Below are positions 24,146 to 35,371 of a stretch of DNA of 64,000 nucleotides, piece by piece; the stretch's first letter is position 1, and each line of letters starts with the position of its first letter. Origin of the DNA: Dipteronia dyeriana (taxonomy: Eukaryota; Streptophyta; Magnoliopsida; Sapindales; Sapindaceae); contig CM065300.1 in assembly GCA_032871835.1 (NCBI GenBank), positions 8,017,768 to 8,081,767 on the forward strand, in the 5' to 3' direction. The notes under the pieces were generated by a model. That model saw only the letters and a list, made by a program, of their open reading frames with translations. It searched no databases and was not told where the DNA came from. The position numbers and the translations under genes were made by a program.

Positions 24146-24395
24146 TTATGTATATTAGAATGCTTAAATACTATTGATGGTTTCCTGTCAGCATAAGCTT
24201 TTTAGGAGTCGGAATTCTGATGTCCTAGCAGTCATGGTTTTAAGTCCCCTATATAAATTTATTTCTGTTAGTTTTGTACGACATCAAAGGATAAGAAAAA
24301 CCCTTTTCAGGAGTGTTTTTGACATTGATGAAAACAATTTTAAAATGTATTTACAAATCCATTATACTAAAGAAAGTGTATATATTTATTGCTTT
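24146..24395. other. Gap between convergent GNAT copies
   Basis: Non-coding, AT-rich sequence between the stop of the intact plus gene and the end of the minus pseudogene. A plus-strand open frame overlapping it (24174-24659) runs antisense through the pseudogene and is not credited. Confidence 0.6.
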
Positions 24396-24960
24396 CTACA
24401 AACCAAACAGGAGATGAATTTTATTTATCTGATGAGAGCAGGCTATACACAGCAGCATCAATGGTGTTTCCTTGACAATAACATATTTTCTAAAAATACC
24501 ACCTTTAGTGAAATCAGCCTTTTCCAATACTCTCTGCGAGGCCTTGTTATCAACATCAACAATAGCTTGCAATATATGCATATCAGGAAACTCTTCAAAC
24601 CCAAGAGGACCAGCCAACTTCACAGCCACTGTTGTGATTCCTTGGCCTCAATACTTTGAACCCCACAAAGCATAGCGCATTAGTCCTCTCTCCTCTGCAT
24701 CTCTGATGATCAGAGCCTGGCTTGACTGATACGAAACCGATTGGAGGGCCGTCCAAGCAGATGGTTCCGTACCAGGGATGGGGTATGGACTCATCCTGGA
24801 GATAACATCTTCGTTGGTGGTGTAGTGCCATATTCTGCTACTGCGGATCACTTTATCATCATTTTCCCATTCCATGAAGTCATCCACATCAGATAGTTGA
24901 TATGGGCGCAGTGTGATTTCCGTCTGACTAGCAATTACAGGCTTTGATGATGTCTTGAGA
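24396..24960 (-). pseudogene. GNAT acetyltransferase pseudogene
   Basis: The minus strand carries the whole domain order in two frames. The N-terminal block (QTEITLRPYQLSDVDDFMEW) ends near 24800. The middle (DESIPHPWYGTICLDGPPIG through QRCRGE) is in another frame (24700-24800). The original frame then returns with YALWGSKY. Next comes TGA at 24648-24650 where the conserved Trp of YWG-G-G is expected, and then GQGITTVAVKLAG and NKASQRVLEKADF. Two compensating shifts plus one nonsense codon show decay. No in-frame ATG lies between the last upstream stop (near 25000) and the domain, so the start is lost too. Confidence 0.85.
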
Positions 24961-25605
24961 ACACTAACATGTATATATAGCAGAAGACAACATTTTCATG
25001 GTTCACAACTTGAACTTGAATATATAGCACCATTGTTGTTCACACAAGTGCTCTAGTTAAGATTAGTTTAATATCATCATTTTGAAACTAAAGCCCTTTA
25101 TAAATAAATAAATATATATATATAGTCAAAGGAAACTTAGGTATGTTAATTGTCTGCAATATATTTATAGGAGTAAGTAATTGCAAGTTTTTTGTCTGAC
25201 GTTGAAATTCTAATGATTCCATTGTATTTGGAGGGCCAATACCATTTCGGAAACCTAGCTATAGTTTTTTATTTAAACATTTCTTAAATATAATTGTGCA
25301 CCCTATTAGTTCAAAGTATCAAATGGTGCTTAATATAGTTGTACTAAGCTCTCTGCTTAGGTCACCATTTTTCCGTGACCCACACAAGTCAAAGTCAATT
25401 TCGAGAAATTCTAAATCGAAAACTTTGTAGTTTTGAATAGTTTTGACCACCTAATCGAGGTTAAATCATCTCACTCAATACTAGAAAGTAAAACACTAAC
25501 GCAATGAGGTTCAAAGAAACCTCGATGACATCTTTCTCGTGGGTAAGCTTACTATCACCCTTCATATCATTGGGAGTCCTCACCACGATGCAAAACCTCT
25601 TAGCA
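24961..25605. other. AT-rich intergenic region
   Basis: 645 bp without a convincing gene. A TA-rich run lies at 25105-25125. It could hold the old promoter of the minus-strand GNAT pseudogene. I see no transposon ends. Confidence 0.5.
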
Positions 25606-25728
25606 CCAACGAACTTTTTAGACATTTATTTTCACTCTAATGGTTAAGTCGATAATTTGGTTCTAGAGAGAGAATACTAGAGTGAAAGAAATAGATTCCA
25701 ACGAACTTTTTAGACATTTATTTTCACT
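25606..25728. repeat. 31-bp direct repeat around the inverted repeat arm
   Basis: The 31-mer beginning CCAACGAACTTTTTAGACAT occurs at 25606-25636 and again, unchanged by eye, at 25698-25728. It overlaps both ends of the left inverted arm. Confidence 0.85.
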
Positions 25729-25830
25729 TACTTTTCCTACATAGCTACATATCACTTCGATGTTGGAATCTATTTCTTTCACTCTAGTATTCTCTCTCTA
25801 GAACCAAATTATCGACTTAACCATTAGAGT
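25634..25830. repeat. Perfect 69-bp inverted repeat (hairpin)
   Basis: The left arm 25634-25702 (starts ACTCTAATGGTTAAG) is the exact reverse complement of 25762-25830 (ends CTTAACCATTAGAGT), 69 of 69 by eye, with a 59-bp loop. It has no terminal-repeat or target-duplication pattern typical of a MITE. With the 31-bp direct repeat, it looks like a fold-back duplication made during repair or replication. Confidence 0.9.
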
Positions 25831-25856
25831 ATCTCAATAGGTTACTTTGTCTTTAG

Positions 25857-26960
25857 GGGCCATTTAGTATGGGATAATTAAAATAATATGATTCCTGGAA
25901 AAATGAAACTCAGTAGTATGATTACTGGGAAAGTTGTATACATGTGTTTGGTTATACATGAGAATATTATATCGAATTTCTGGGAATATTAAGTAACGGT
26001 GTTTGATTGTACACGAGAATTTGTTTTTTTATTAAAAACTAAAAAAATAAAAAATAATAAATAATAAATAATCGATCCATTTGTATTTGCCCATCAGTTG
26101 ACTTTGCCATTCTTTGTCATTCTTTCAAAAACCCACCGGTTGCCATTCTTTGCCTTTTTTAAATAACCCATCAGTTATCTTTGCCATTCTTATCTCTCTC
26201 AAGAAGAAACAAAAAACTCAATCTGTCACTTATCGTCGATGTCATCTTTTTGCCTTCACGTAGTCTCCTGCCTCTACGTCACCGGCGTTGTCTCCTTTCC
26301 TCCACGTCGCCATCGTAGTCGACTTTAGCTGGGATCTTCGTCATCTTCATCATCGCAACCCCTCGTCGTCGTCAACATCGCAGCTCCTCGTCGTCATCGT
26401 CATCGACACCATCGAGCAAACCCAGATTCTGTGTTGTTGCTATTTGCTGCAATTTTTTTCTTTTAGTGTTGGTGATGTTGTTTCAGCAAAGCCTGGTCTT
26501 TTTTTGATGAAGATGAAATTGGGTATTGTCTAGTTGATGAAAGTTAGGTTTTGAGATCTGAAAATTTGGTGTTTGGGTAGTGAGAAAGTGTAAGAAAATA
26601 AAAGAATAAAACTGGAAATTATGGATTTTTGTCGATTATTAAGACTTTGTTAAATAAAATTGGGGATTTTGGGTATTGATTTTCAGAAGCACTGTGAAGA
26701 ACGAAGAAGAAGAAAATAAAATAAAAATAAATTTTTAATGATGGTGGGTCCCACGGTGGGAATCAGATGCAAAGTAATCTGAAACCCACCTATTGAGATG
26801 GGAATCACATTACGCTCTTGGAGGGTAATGTGATTCCTATGGGATTCACTTTTCCAAAAAACTAAAAACCCAAACCTTTTACTAAATATGGGAATGTTTT
26901 GAGATTCTCATTCTCATATAAATATATCTCCATACCGGGTGGGGGGGTGTGGGGGGCGAA
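25857..26960. other. Possible non-autonomous DNA element, no gene
   Basis: A block whose left end reads GGGGCCATTTAGTATGGGAT. Its right part has ACTAAATATGGGAATG, with G-rich sequence at 26939-26957. The GATTCC/GGAATC-rich ends resemble common plant MITE-type elements, but I could not pair the termini or find a target duplication. The open frame at 26288-26533 is low-complexity (His, Ser, Val) and is not supported. Confidence 0.3.
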
Positions 26961-27130
26961 ATTCAAATTTATGTTAATTTAATTAAACAAAAAAAAAATT
27001 CACAAGAGTCTTAACTCTTAACACAAGACAATCATCAAGTTTAAGTAAACCAACGGTCCAACACCATCAACCGGTTGTCCTATGTGAACTGGAAGTAGAC
27101 GAGTTTTTTATTTGTTGTCTATCAGATTCG

Positions 27131-27440
27131 GTGTTTGTTTGGTTGAGCTTTATGCTGTCTCAAAAGGTCTACAAACGTCTATTTAAGTTTTTTTAGAATT
27201 GTTTGGTTGAACTTTTGAGATTGTCTATTTTAAATTAAGTAGATACTAGTATAGGTTAAACTCTACTAGGTAAAAGCTCATGGGGAGAAACTTTTCCAAA
27301 TATACTATATTTTTTAAAAAAAAAATCTACAAACCAAACAACTATATATATATTTTTTCAAAATCTCTATTTCTAATAGATCTACTACAAGTTGATATTT
27401 TATCAATAAAGGTTTTTCAAAAACCTAACCAAACAAACTC
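27131..27440. mobile_element. Small MITE-like element
   Basis: The left end GTGTTTGTTTGGTTGAGCTT and the reverse complement of the right end (GAGTTTGTTTGGTTAGGTTT) are similar, so the 310-bp segment has imperfect terminal inverted repeats. No clear target duplication was found. It lies just upstream of the CDC73 fragment. Confidence 0.4.
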
Positions 27441-27487
27441 TCAATTCACACTCCCAAAACTCAATTTCTCAGAACCCAAGCCTCGCG

Positions 27488-27660
27488 ATGGACCATCTGT
27501 CTGCGCTACGGGAGTTCACCATACTCAGCGAGCTTGATAAGGTCACACAAGTGGGCAACGAAGTCTGGTTCGGCAACGGCTAAGCCTTCCCTTGCTCGAT
27601 CAAGACCGCTTACAGGTCTAAACAGGGCAACCTCTACACCCTTCAAACCCTTGTGCTTAT
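27488..27660 (+). pseudogene. CDC73: CDC73 (parafibromin homologue) N-terminal fragment
   Basis: From the ATG at 27488 the frame reads MDHLSALREFTILSELDKVT, then a segment with GNEVWFGNG, a TAA stop, and AFPCSIKTAYRSKQGNLYTL. I recognise this as the first residues of plant CDC73, a subunit of the PAF1 transcription-elongation complex in the nucleus. The stop falls where the gene normally encodes a bulky residue before FPCS. Homology ends near 27655 at a GTGCTTATG sequence, possibly the first exon border. No further CDC73 sequence follows; a hAT transposase remnant does. It is a duplicated or captured fragment, not a working gene. Confidence 0.7.
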
Positions 27661-27849
27661 GATTGTGATTGATCGACATTTATGTGTGTGTGTGTGTGCG
27701 CGTTTGTGATTGATCGAAATTTATGTTGCTAATTGTGTATGGTATTTTCAGCTTGATTTTGGTTCTGGGTATGTTCTTGTTTGGTACTTAATACATGTGG
27801 GTTCGTTTATTCTTGATGAATGTGGATGTTTTAGGTAGCTAAACATGAT

Positions 27850-28810
27850 AGTTGAAGATGTTGAGCCAAGTGGTGCTTCAGATGACCCTAAACGTAAGCG
27901 GAAAAAAATCTATTATTTTGAATTACATGACTAAGATGGTTGTTAATGGTGTTAGGATGAGAAAATATAATTTTTATGAGAAGTTGTTATATGACAGTCA
28001 AGGGGCTAGGACATCAATTTTGAATAAGCATGTGTTAAAATGTCTTGATAATCAACAAGAACCTACAAATTCGACCGATACCAGTTTGATCTAAATGTTG
28101 GCAAGTCACTATTAGCGAAGATGATTATAAATTTATAATGCATGAGCTTCCTTTAATATTTGTAGAATACATGGGGTTTCGAGAGATGATAAAATATTGT
28201 CAACCAAGGTTTGAATCATTGAGTGGAAACATGTTGAAAATGATATTTTTAAGTTGTACAATATGGAGAGGGATAAAACATTGAAGTTGTTGGACATCTA
28301 TTACAGAAGTAGGATACATGGTTATTACTATTCGTTTCATTGACAAATCATGGGTGTTGCATAGTAGAATCATGCGTTTTATACATGTTTTAAGTCCACA
28401 TGATGCTACATCAGTTGGTGATCAGTTGATTTCTTGATGACATGTTTGCGTGACTGGAATGTGCATATAAAGTTGCCTGTAATTACTGTGGATAATTGTT
28501 CCACTAATGATTGTATGATTGAAAAAATCAAGAACAAATGGTCACATACATTCTTGTTAAGTGCGAGATTATTCCATATACGATGTTGTGTCCACATCTT
28601 GAATTTAGTGGTGTGAGATGGGTTGAAAATGATTGTAGATGGTATTAAGAAAATTAGGGATAGTGTTTGTTTTTAGATAACATCAAACAAGAGAATTGAA
28701 GCTTTCGAGTGTTTGGGAAATCAATTGAATATTAATAATTCCAAAAAACTTGTGATTGTAGATAGAATTATACATATTTTATACTCTCAGTTGCCTTGAT
28801 ATATAAGGAT
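27850..28810 (+). pseudogene. hAT transposase (RICESLEEPER/DAYSLEEPER-like) remnant
   Basis: Several frames together show a plant hAT transposase. A BED-type zinc finger lies at about 27890-28060 (ends TSILNKHVLKCLDNQ), with its two N-terminal cysteines replaced by Tyr and Phe-Tyr. The stretch at 28240-28330 contains NDIFKLYNMERDK. GYMVITIRFIDKSWVLHSRI is at about 28310-28380, and a TVDNCSTNDCMIEKIKNKW and HIRCCVHILNLVV block is at 28434-28616. GLKMIVDGIKKIRDSVCF follows, then LNINNSKKLVI near 28750. Multiple stops and shifts break it, and the C-terminal dimerisation (hATC) region is absent. No terminal repeats were found around it. Confidence 0.8.
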
Positions 28811-29437
28811 GTTTTTGTTCTTACCCAACAACTCGAGCAGTAATATAAATGTTTGTTTCATCAGATTGACAGTTAGCAATGATTGTGGTAGAGCATTTGA
28901 GACTTGATCTGATCTGGTTCTACTTCAAAAACATGATTCATTAGGCAAACATCCGCATGAAGTAGGCCAAACTTTGATCTGATCTGGTTCTACTTTTGAC
29001 AGATCGACTCTTGAGAGTTAGGTGCTAAATGCACCCCCATTGAACCCACTTATAAATATAAAGTGTATTTAGCAAATGAAATGTGATAAGACTCAATCCG
29101 GTCCCAATTACAGACTGTTTGTGTGACTATATTACCACAATCAGGTGGCAAGTGATTTATTTTTATTATGTTATTCATAACGTCATAGGGTAATTTATAT
29201 GGTAAATACCAATCATTTATTATATTACCTCAATATTTTGATTGATTTTTGAGTTCGATTCAAAAGCCATCATCAATCACGAAGATTCAAAAGGTAAATT
29301 AAAAAAGAAACAGGACATGATTAACACCAAAGAAAGAATGAGAGCAAAGTGAGGAATGCTTTTTTATTTTATTTTATTTTATTTTGAAAAGAAAGAGAGG
29401 AATTGTTATTAGAACCATGAATGAAGTAGCTCTCTCA
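28811..29437. other. Intergenic region
   Basis: No gene seen. A 22-bp phrase starting ACTTTGATCTGATCTGGTTC (one mismatch between copies) recurs at about 28904 and 28973. A TTTTA-rich run lies at 29361-29385. Confidence 0.5.
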
Positions 29438-29571
29438 TCACATAATTTTGTTTGTGGAAAGAAAACTATAGACAAACATGTCTCTAATTTCACCTTTACA
29501 AAAACCATATTTCTTAACAAGCCTTCTTTTTGGAACCCGACCTTTTCAAGTACCCTTTGAGACCCTTTATT
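29438..29571 (-). pseudogene. GNAT minus copy of right pair: C-terminal exon piece
   Basis: The minus strand reads NKGSQRVLEKVGFQKEGLLR. After a one-base deletion it continues KYGFCKGEIRDMFVYSFLST and a TGA at 29438-29440. This is the missing end of the gene whose start is at 39878. The join falls in the VEN motif; the duplicated TTATT (29567-29571 and 39489-39493) marks the Copia-3 insertion. Confidence 0.88.
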
Positions 29572-31938
29572 TGTAAGGATTGATTAACACAAAAATAACA
29601 TATGTAGGTACAAAATTAATCTGAAAGTTTAACCTAAATATGTTTCTATATCATGCTTAATCAAACCCTAGATACATAATACTAACCCATGTCAATTCAA
29701 GAGAAAGAGGCGATACAAGAAAGCGGAAGCGTACCTAAATCCATTGCCAGAGATTGGTGGACGGGTTGCGATCTTCCAAATTATCACAATCCTAGGGACA
29801 CAAAAACGTTCTCTCTTCTCTGGTGATGGGGATCCAGTAAAGTCAAAAGTGATTGTGTAATCTGGGGACCATAACCCTATATATAGTAAACATATTATTA
29901 TATGTTTTGCTATTTCTAATTTGATGAGGAGCTAAATTAGAAATAACACTCTGGTATCTACACATTAATTCCATAACAATTATACCCTTAAGGGGAAATA
30001 TCATCTGGGTCCCTATGTTATGCTGAAAGATCAATTATTTAAGCGAGTTTGTTTTTTTAGCAAAGTTTGCTCTGACTTTTGAAAAATATATCAAATGGAT
30101 CTATTTGTTAGTCAGCAGTTAGTCAAACTTAATATTTACAGAGGTATTATTGTCTTTAAACCAAGAACATGCCATGTGTCACAAAAATAAAAATAAAAAT
30201 AAAAATAAATCAATAAAAAATATATGAAGGAAATAGTTTATATATATATATATAAATATATATATTGCAATATTTATATAAATTATAAAAAAATCCAAAA
30301 AATACAATTTTTTTAAAATAATTATATAATTCAAAAATAAAATATTTTAAATCTTGACCATCCAAATCTAAGATGGATGGTGGAGATTTATTTATTTAAA
30401 AAATCTGTTAAACTTGAAATTTCCAAAAAAACAAATATATATTATTAAATTAAATAATAAATAAATTAAAATTAATTTAAAAATAGTTAAACAAAAATGC
30501 AAATCTGAATTTCATTATAGAGAAAATGAAAAAATATATAGAGAAAATAAAAAACATATCAGAAAAAACTTGAAAATAAATCATATTAATCACTAATTAG
30601 AAAACAAATGGATGTTGATTGGATTACATCCAATTTGAAAATAAGTTAAAAAAAAACAAAATTAAAAACTAAAGTAATTTTTCTTTTAAAAAAGGAATGC
30701 AAAATAGATCTGGAAATTTGGAAACTTCATCACTTCATCTTCCAAGCTCAACCCCACCAGTTCATCTTTAAATTTGGAAACTTCATCACAACTGAAAATT
30801 AATTAATAAAATAATTTAAAAATGATTCAAACAATTGATTAATTAAAAAAAAATGGATGGAATGAAAAATTCTTCAATCAAATCTACAAACAAAAATCAC
30901 AAATCAATTCCACAATAATAAAATCCAAGTCAATCTGGTTTCAACATCATCAATAGTCCAACAAAAACAAACAACATCATCAATACTCCAACGAAAACGA
31001 AAAGCAAAAGGCACAAAAAAAAAACGGTGGACCTTCGATGGAGATAAACAATTTTTATTTTGTTTACTCTTTACATCTCTCATCTACCTCTCATATCTCC
31101 TCCTTTCTCCATGTTGGAGATCCCCTCAGCAGCGCCAATCTTCTCTCTGACGGCCTCCTCAGCGATGCCGATCTTCTCACCGACGGTCTCCTCAAAGCCG
31201 GCGACACGAACAGTTCCATGGTTCAGTGAACGATCGTGCTTCCGAAAGCTGTGATTATGAATTTATGATGATCGAGGAAAAAATTGATGGTTGGAGGGCT
31301 CTGGATTTATGGGTTTTTGATATTTGGGTTTTGGGTTTCTAATCTAGGAGGATTTTGGATTTTGGATTTTGATAGGGGCCGTGGTAGAGATAAATGATAC
31401 TTGGTGGGTTTGATATTTAGTGGGTTTGATGGTGGATTTTGGATTAGAAAATCATCTCCACGGCTCCACCCCCTTGAAATTATTTTTATGGATTTGATAT
31501 TTGGTGGGTTTGTTATTTATTGGATTATTTTTTATTTCTTTATTTTAAAAAATGTTGTTGATTGGATTATATCTGAATTTATAAAATTTTAAAATGTTAG
31601 AAAATAAAATTATATTTTTAAACTCATTAATTAAAGTGGAGGGTAAGATGGTCAATTTATATATTTTGTTACGTTTGACCTTTAAAAAACAAGTCAAAGG
31701 GATCAATTTGATATACTTTTCAAAAGTTAGGGAAAACTTTGCTAAAAAGACAAATTCGTTTAAATAATTGATCTTTCGGTATAACATAGAGACCCAAATG
31801 ATATTAACCCTACCCTTAAGTCTTAAAACTTTAATCTTAAATAGACCACTTTAAATTAGACTTAACCAAAAGATAGCATAACACATTTAACATTTAACAT
31901 TTACATGTGTGGCCCCACATGATGGAATTTTTCCAACA
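29572..31938 (-). repeat. Copia-3 3' LTR (contains a MULE-like insertion)
   Basis: Length 2367 bp, of which 29992-31810 is a nested element with a 9-bp duplication. The flanks 29572-29991 and 31820-31938 together match the partner LTR at 38968-39488. Confidence 0.9.
29992..31810. mobile_element. MULE-like DNA transposon, non-autonomous
   Basis: A 1819-bp insertion with a perfect 9-bp duplication TACCCTTAA (29983-29991 and 31811-31819) and terminal inverted repeats of about 110 bp. The left end reads GGGGAAATATCATCTGGGTC. The reverse complement of the right end reads GGGTTAATATCATTTGGGTC. Similarity then runs on through GAAAGATCAATTATTTAA. Long repeats and a 9-bp duplication define Mutator-like elements. 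No transposase is present. A GC-richer, codon-like stretch at 31038-31255 differs from the AT-rich surroundings and could be captured host sequence, though I recognise no gene. Confidence 0.88.
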
Positions 31939-32349
31939 ATCTCCCAACTTTACAAATGTGTATGACTTTATGAGCTCCAAAATTTTGCTATCACAACTTG
32001 AGTGTATGTCCGAACAATCTCGTCCATTGATTATGCTGACATAGGATCAAAGCGGCTTTCGTCACTCTTAGCATAACTAAACCCATCCATGGTCACGTAT
32101 ACCAACATAACCAAATGACATAGATCAATCATGGATGTGTAGCATGGAAATTACATGCAATGTGATCTATAAATGTCTATTCCAACTAGTCATACTTTAT
32201 TCTTTAGTGAGATCAATAATTAACACAATGTAACAGAGTGTAATTAACCGAATACTTTATTTCTGATCATAAAAATATCCAAATGCATAAGTATGTCCAA
32301 AATCAAACATAGAGCAATAAAATACAAAATGATACAAACTCCCACTATA

Positions 32350-33440
32350 ATATGACAGTCTCACACAAAATAACACTCATATGAGTAGTGTGTTCATGAA
32401 AGACATTGGGTACTAATCTCTTTGTAAGTGGATTCACTGTCATGGAGGTTGTCTCAATATGCCCTATGAATATCTGTTCACTCTGTACTCTCTCATTCAC
32501 AACTAGGAACTTAATGTCAATATGATTTGACCTAGATGAGCCCCTGTTGTTATTAGACTATAGCACTGCTGACTTATTGTCACTATATAGTTTGAGTGGT
32601 CTTTCAATACCCTCTAGAATATGCAACCAAGTGATAAAATTCTGTAGCCATATTCCATGGTTGGATGCCTCATAGCATGCTACAAACTCTACTGCAATGG
32701 TGGACGAAGCTATGAGTGTCTGTTTAGCACTCCTTCAAGAAATAGCTCCACCAGCCAACAAGTATATGTAGCCTGATGTGGATCTCCTACTGTCTTGGCA
32801 TCCAGCATAATCGGGCTCGGAATACCCTATGATCTCAAAATGATCCGATCTTCTATATGTGAGCATGAAATCTTTAGTTATTTTCAAATACCTCATAACC
32901 CACTTGGTTGCCTTCTAATGATCCACCCCAGGGTTACTTAAATAACTGTCTAACATATCAATAATATACCCAATATCCGGACGCGTATACACCTGATCAT
33001 ACATTAGACTCACTACATCAGATGCATAGGGAATCTTCTGCATTTCCTTAACTTTAAGGTTATTTTTAAGGCACTGACTGAGACTGGACTTGTCTCCCTT
33101 AGCACTACTCCTTTCGAGACTGAATTTGTCTCCCTTAGCACCACTCATTTCTCTAGTGGATCGCCTTAATGGTACTGGTTCTTGAGGTTGTTGAGGTTGT
33201 TGAGTTTGTTCCTTAAGAACAATTACCTCATCTTGAATTGGGGTCTGTTCAACATTGTCTGACTGAGGATTTGAATTCGCTTATTGATCAATGACAGGTA
33301 TAGAAACCTACACATCGTCAAAAGCGATAATAGGAATCGAAACCGATTCCTCATCAAAGACAATGTCTCTAACCTTATTTTTCCCCTCAAACTCAATATT
33401 CTCAAAAAATACTTTAGTGCATTAAGCTTAGAAGCAATAT
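32350..33440 (-). pseudogene. Copia-3 pol remnant: post-integrase linker, RT tail, RNase H
   Basis: The minus strand shows a linker with KVFFENIEFEGKNKVRDIVF (about 33240-33420), then PVPLRRSTRE, then MSGAKGDKFSL (33115-33148) and KIPYASDVVSLMYDQVYTRP, the RT tail. RNase H follows with GYSDSDFAGCQDSRR-like, STMAVEFVACYEA-like and LYSDNKSAVLYSN-like blocks down to about 32390. A MSGAKGDKFSLER-type unit is repeated in tandem. The RT catalytic domain is missing between the linker and the tail. Several stops are present. Confidence 0.78.
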
Positions 33441-33860
33441 GAGGCATTTCTATAATGTACTCCTTATTTTCCCCTTGCCTTTGTACTTCATAGAAATCAA
33501 GTTTTGCAAATGCATGCTTGTTTTTACCTTATCGGGTTTTTTTTTTGCATAACGCTTTTCAATTTCGGTTAGGAACTCTTTGGTATTGGTTATCCCTTCG
33601 GATACCGCACCCCTAAATGCCTCCGGAATGCCACGCTTGATGATCATAAGATTCATGCGATTTGAGGATCCCATTTCTCAAAGTTCTTTTTGTCATCTGG
33701 AAAACTTGCATCCGTAAGAAAAATGAGTTGCTCAATCCGAAGTGAAATGTCCAGATCCATATAGCCGAGAACAATAAGTATGTTCTCCTTCCAAATCCTT
33801 GAAGTTGGTCCCATTAAGCATGAATATAGAGTTGGTATTAGCATATACATTAGAAACACC
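33425..33860 (-). pseudogene. Copia-3 gag remnant
   Basis: Two overlapping minus-strand frames carry gag: WKENILIVLGYMDLDISLR and DDKKNFEKWD (33653-33886), then NRMNLMIIKRGIPEAFRGAV, TNTKEFLTEIEKRYA and LQNLISMKYKGKGKI (33450-33674). This is the Copia gag domain (UBN2 type). It then runs directly into post-integrase pol sequence, showing a deletion of several kilobases compared with a complete element. No zinc knuckle remains. Confidence 0.82.
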
Positions 33861-34477
33861 AGCTTTAAAGAGAACAAAACAAACACACAAACATGCTCAC
33901 ATTAATAACTAAATACAATAATCAACAAATTCAAATAATGATAAGTCTCATCTCAAGATACCTAGCACAACATTAATATCAAGCTTTTGGACAGTAATAT
34001 TAATTTTAAGTAGTACTCTTGTTGTAGTGATCAAATATTGACAATAATTCATATCAAATAATAAATCTATATTTGGATCGACTTATTATTCACATGTAAA
34101 ACCTTATAATCGTCACATATTTACCACCACAAGTGTGTGTGCAATTCGGCCAAGTATTAACCTTCTTTTGGGCCGGTTAATACCAGTATGAATTTATACA
34201 CACACAAACATCCTTGATCCCTCATGAACAATCTAAACAAAAGATGTCACTTTGACAATATCTTGTTTCAATTAGCCTTTTTAGAATGATGAATCAACTT
34301 ATTTAACCATAAAAGATATAACAAAAATATTTGAATTTAAATTGTTCCTTAAAATATATTTTTTTAAAAATAAATCACAAAACCTATCCCTGATTTTGTA
34401 AAATTATAGAGTTCTCCAATTTCAATGGCAGTGTCAGAAAAAAAGCTATTTTCAGTGACTTTCTTCCTCACGACGAG

Positions 34478-34690
34478 CTTGAAAGGCCCCTCAAGTTTTA
34501 ATAATTAAAATTTAGCCTAAAACTTTTGAAAATTACAAAGTCATCCTATAACTTTTCAATAATTATAAATTCACCCCAAAATTGTTTCATAATTACAAAC
34601 AGGCCCAGTAAGTTTTGTCAATTATAAACTGACCCTAAAATTTTATCAAAATCACATAATGACCCAAGATTATTGCAAAACAGTCCCTCT
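34478..34690. repeat. Degenerate tandem repeats in the Copia-3 leader
   Basis: Units of about 45 bp, each containing a variant of AATTATAAATT followed by CACCC or GACCC and a CTAAAACTTTT-like stretch, recur four to five times between 34490 and 34680. No gene is present. The adjacent 34752-35012 is GC-richer with an open minus frame of 86 codons, which I do not recognise. Confidence 0.55.
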
Positions 34691-35032
34691 CGAATATCAA
34701 ATTTTCAAAAGATGACCTAAAGAAAAAACGACCTCTGTGAACACTAGGAGCTCACCCATACCGCCTGAACTTGCACGCCGGCACCAGAAGGCCACGACGA
34801 TCGACGGAAAAGCAGCATCTCACGATGGCCCGTAAAATCCCGGACGAACGACGGCGATCAGCGGACAAGACGTGATCGACGTTCGTCGATCTGGATCTCC
34901 ACTTGAAATCGCACGAATTCCACGTCCATGAACCACCTGAAATCGCTGGCGAAGCATCTCGATTGACCCGAGATCGACAATGGGTCTGGGTTGAAATCCA
35001 ACAACCCATCACTCTTCAACATCGATTTCTAT

Positions 35033-35371
35033 TAGAGGTGTCCACCGTTCGGTTCCTGTTTCGTGGAGAGGGGAAACCGTAACCGAAACCGTCATACACG
35101 GTTTGGGTTCGGTTTTGGTTTTATAACCGAAGGTTTGGACGGTTTTTTTTTTGTTTTTTGTTTTAAATAAAACATGTGGTTAAAACCGCCGGTTTAACCG
35201 TGTGTTTTTTGTCGGTTTTTGGGGAGACTAAACCGTAACCGAACCAGCTCGTAACCGGTTTCCAACCGGTTTCGTAACCGTCGGTTTCGGTTACGGTTCG
35301 GTTACAGTTTTTATAGACGGTTTCGGTTCGGTTCGGTTTCGAACGGTTTAACCGAATCGTGGACACTTCTA
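35033..35371. mobile_element. Short hAT-like MITE
   Basis: 339 bp with terminal repeats TAGAGGTGTCCAC (left) and TAGAAGTGTCCAC (right, reverse complement). The flanking 8-mers are ATTTCTAT (35025-35032) and GTTTCTAT (35372-35379), one mismatch apart. The interior is dominated by GGTTCGGTTT/AACCGAACC motifs, likely transposase-binding repeats. It sits in the untranslated leader of Copia-3. Confidence 0.82.

Noticed and set aside
26288..26533. 81-codon plus frame at GC-richer sequence
   Set aside because: Low complexity (His, Ser, Val) with no similarity I recognise. It may be remnant leader or captured sequence, so no gene is called.
25857..26960. Assignment to a named MITE or hAT family
   Set aside because: I could not pair inverted termini or find a target duplication, so it is left as a possible element only.
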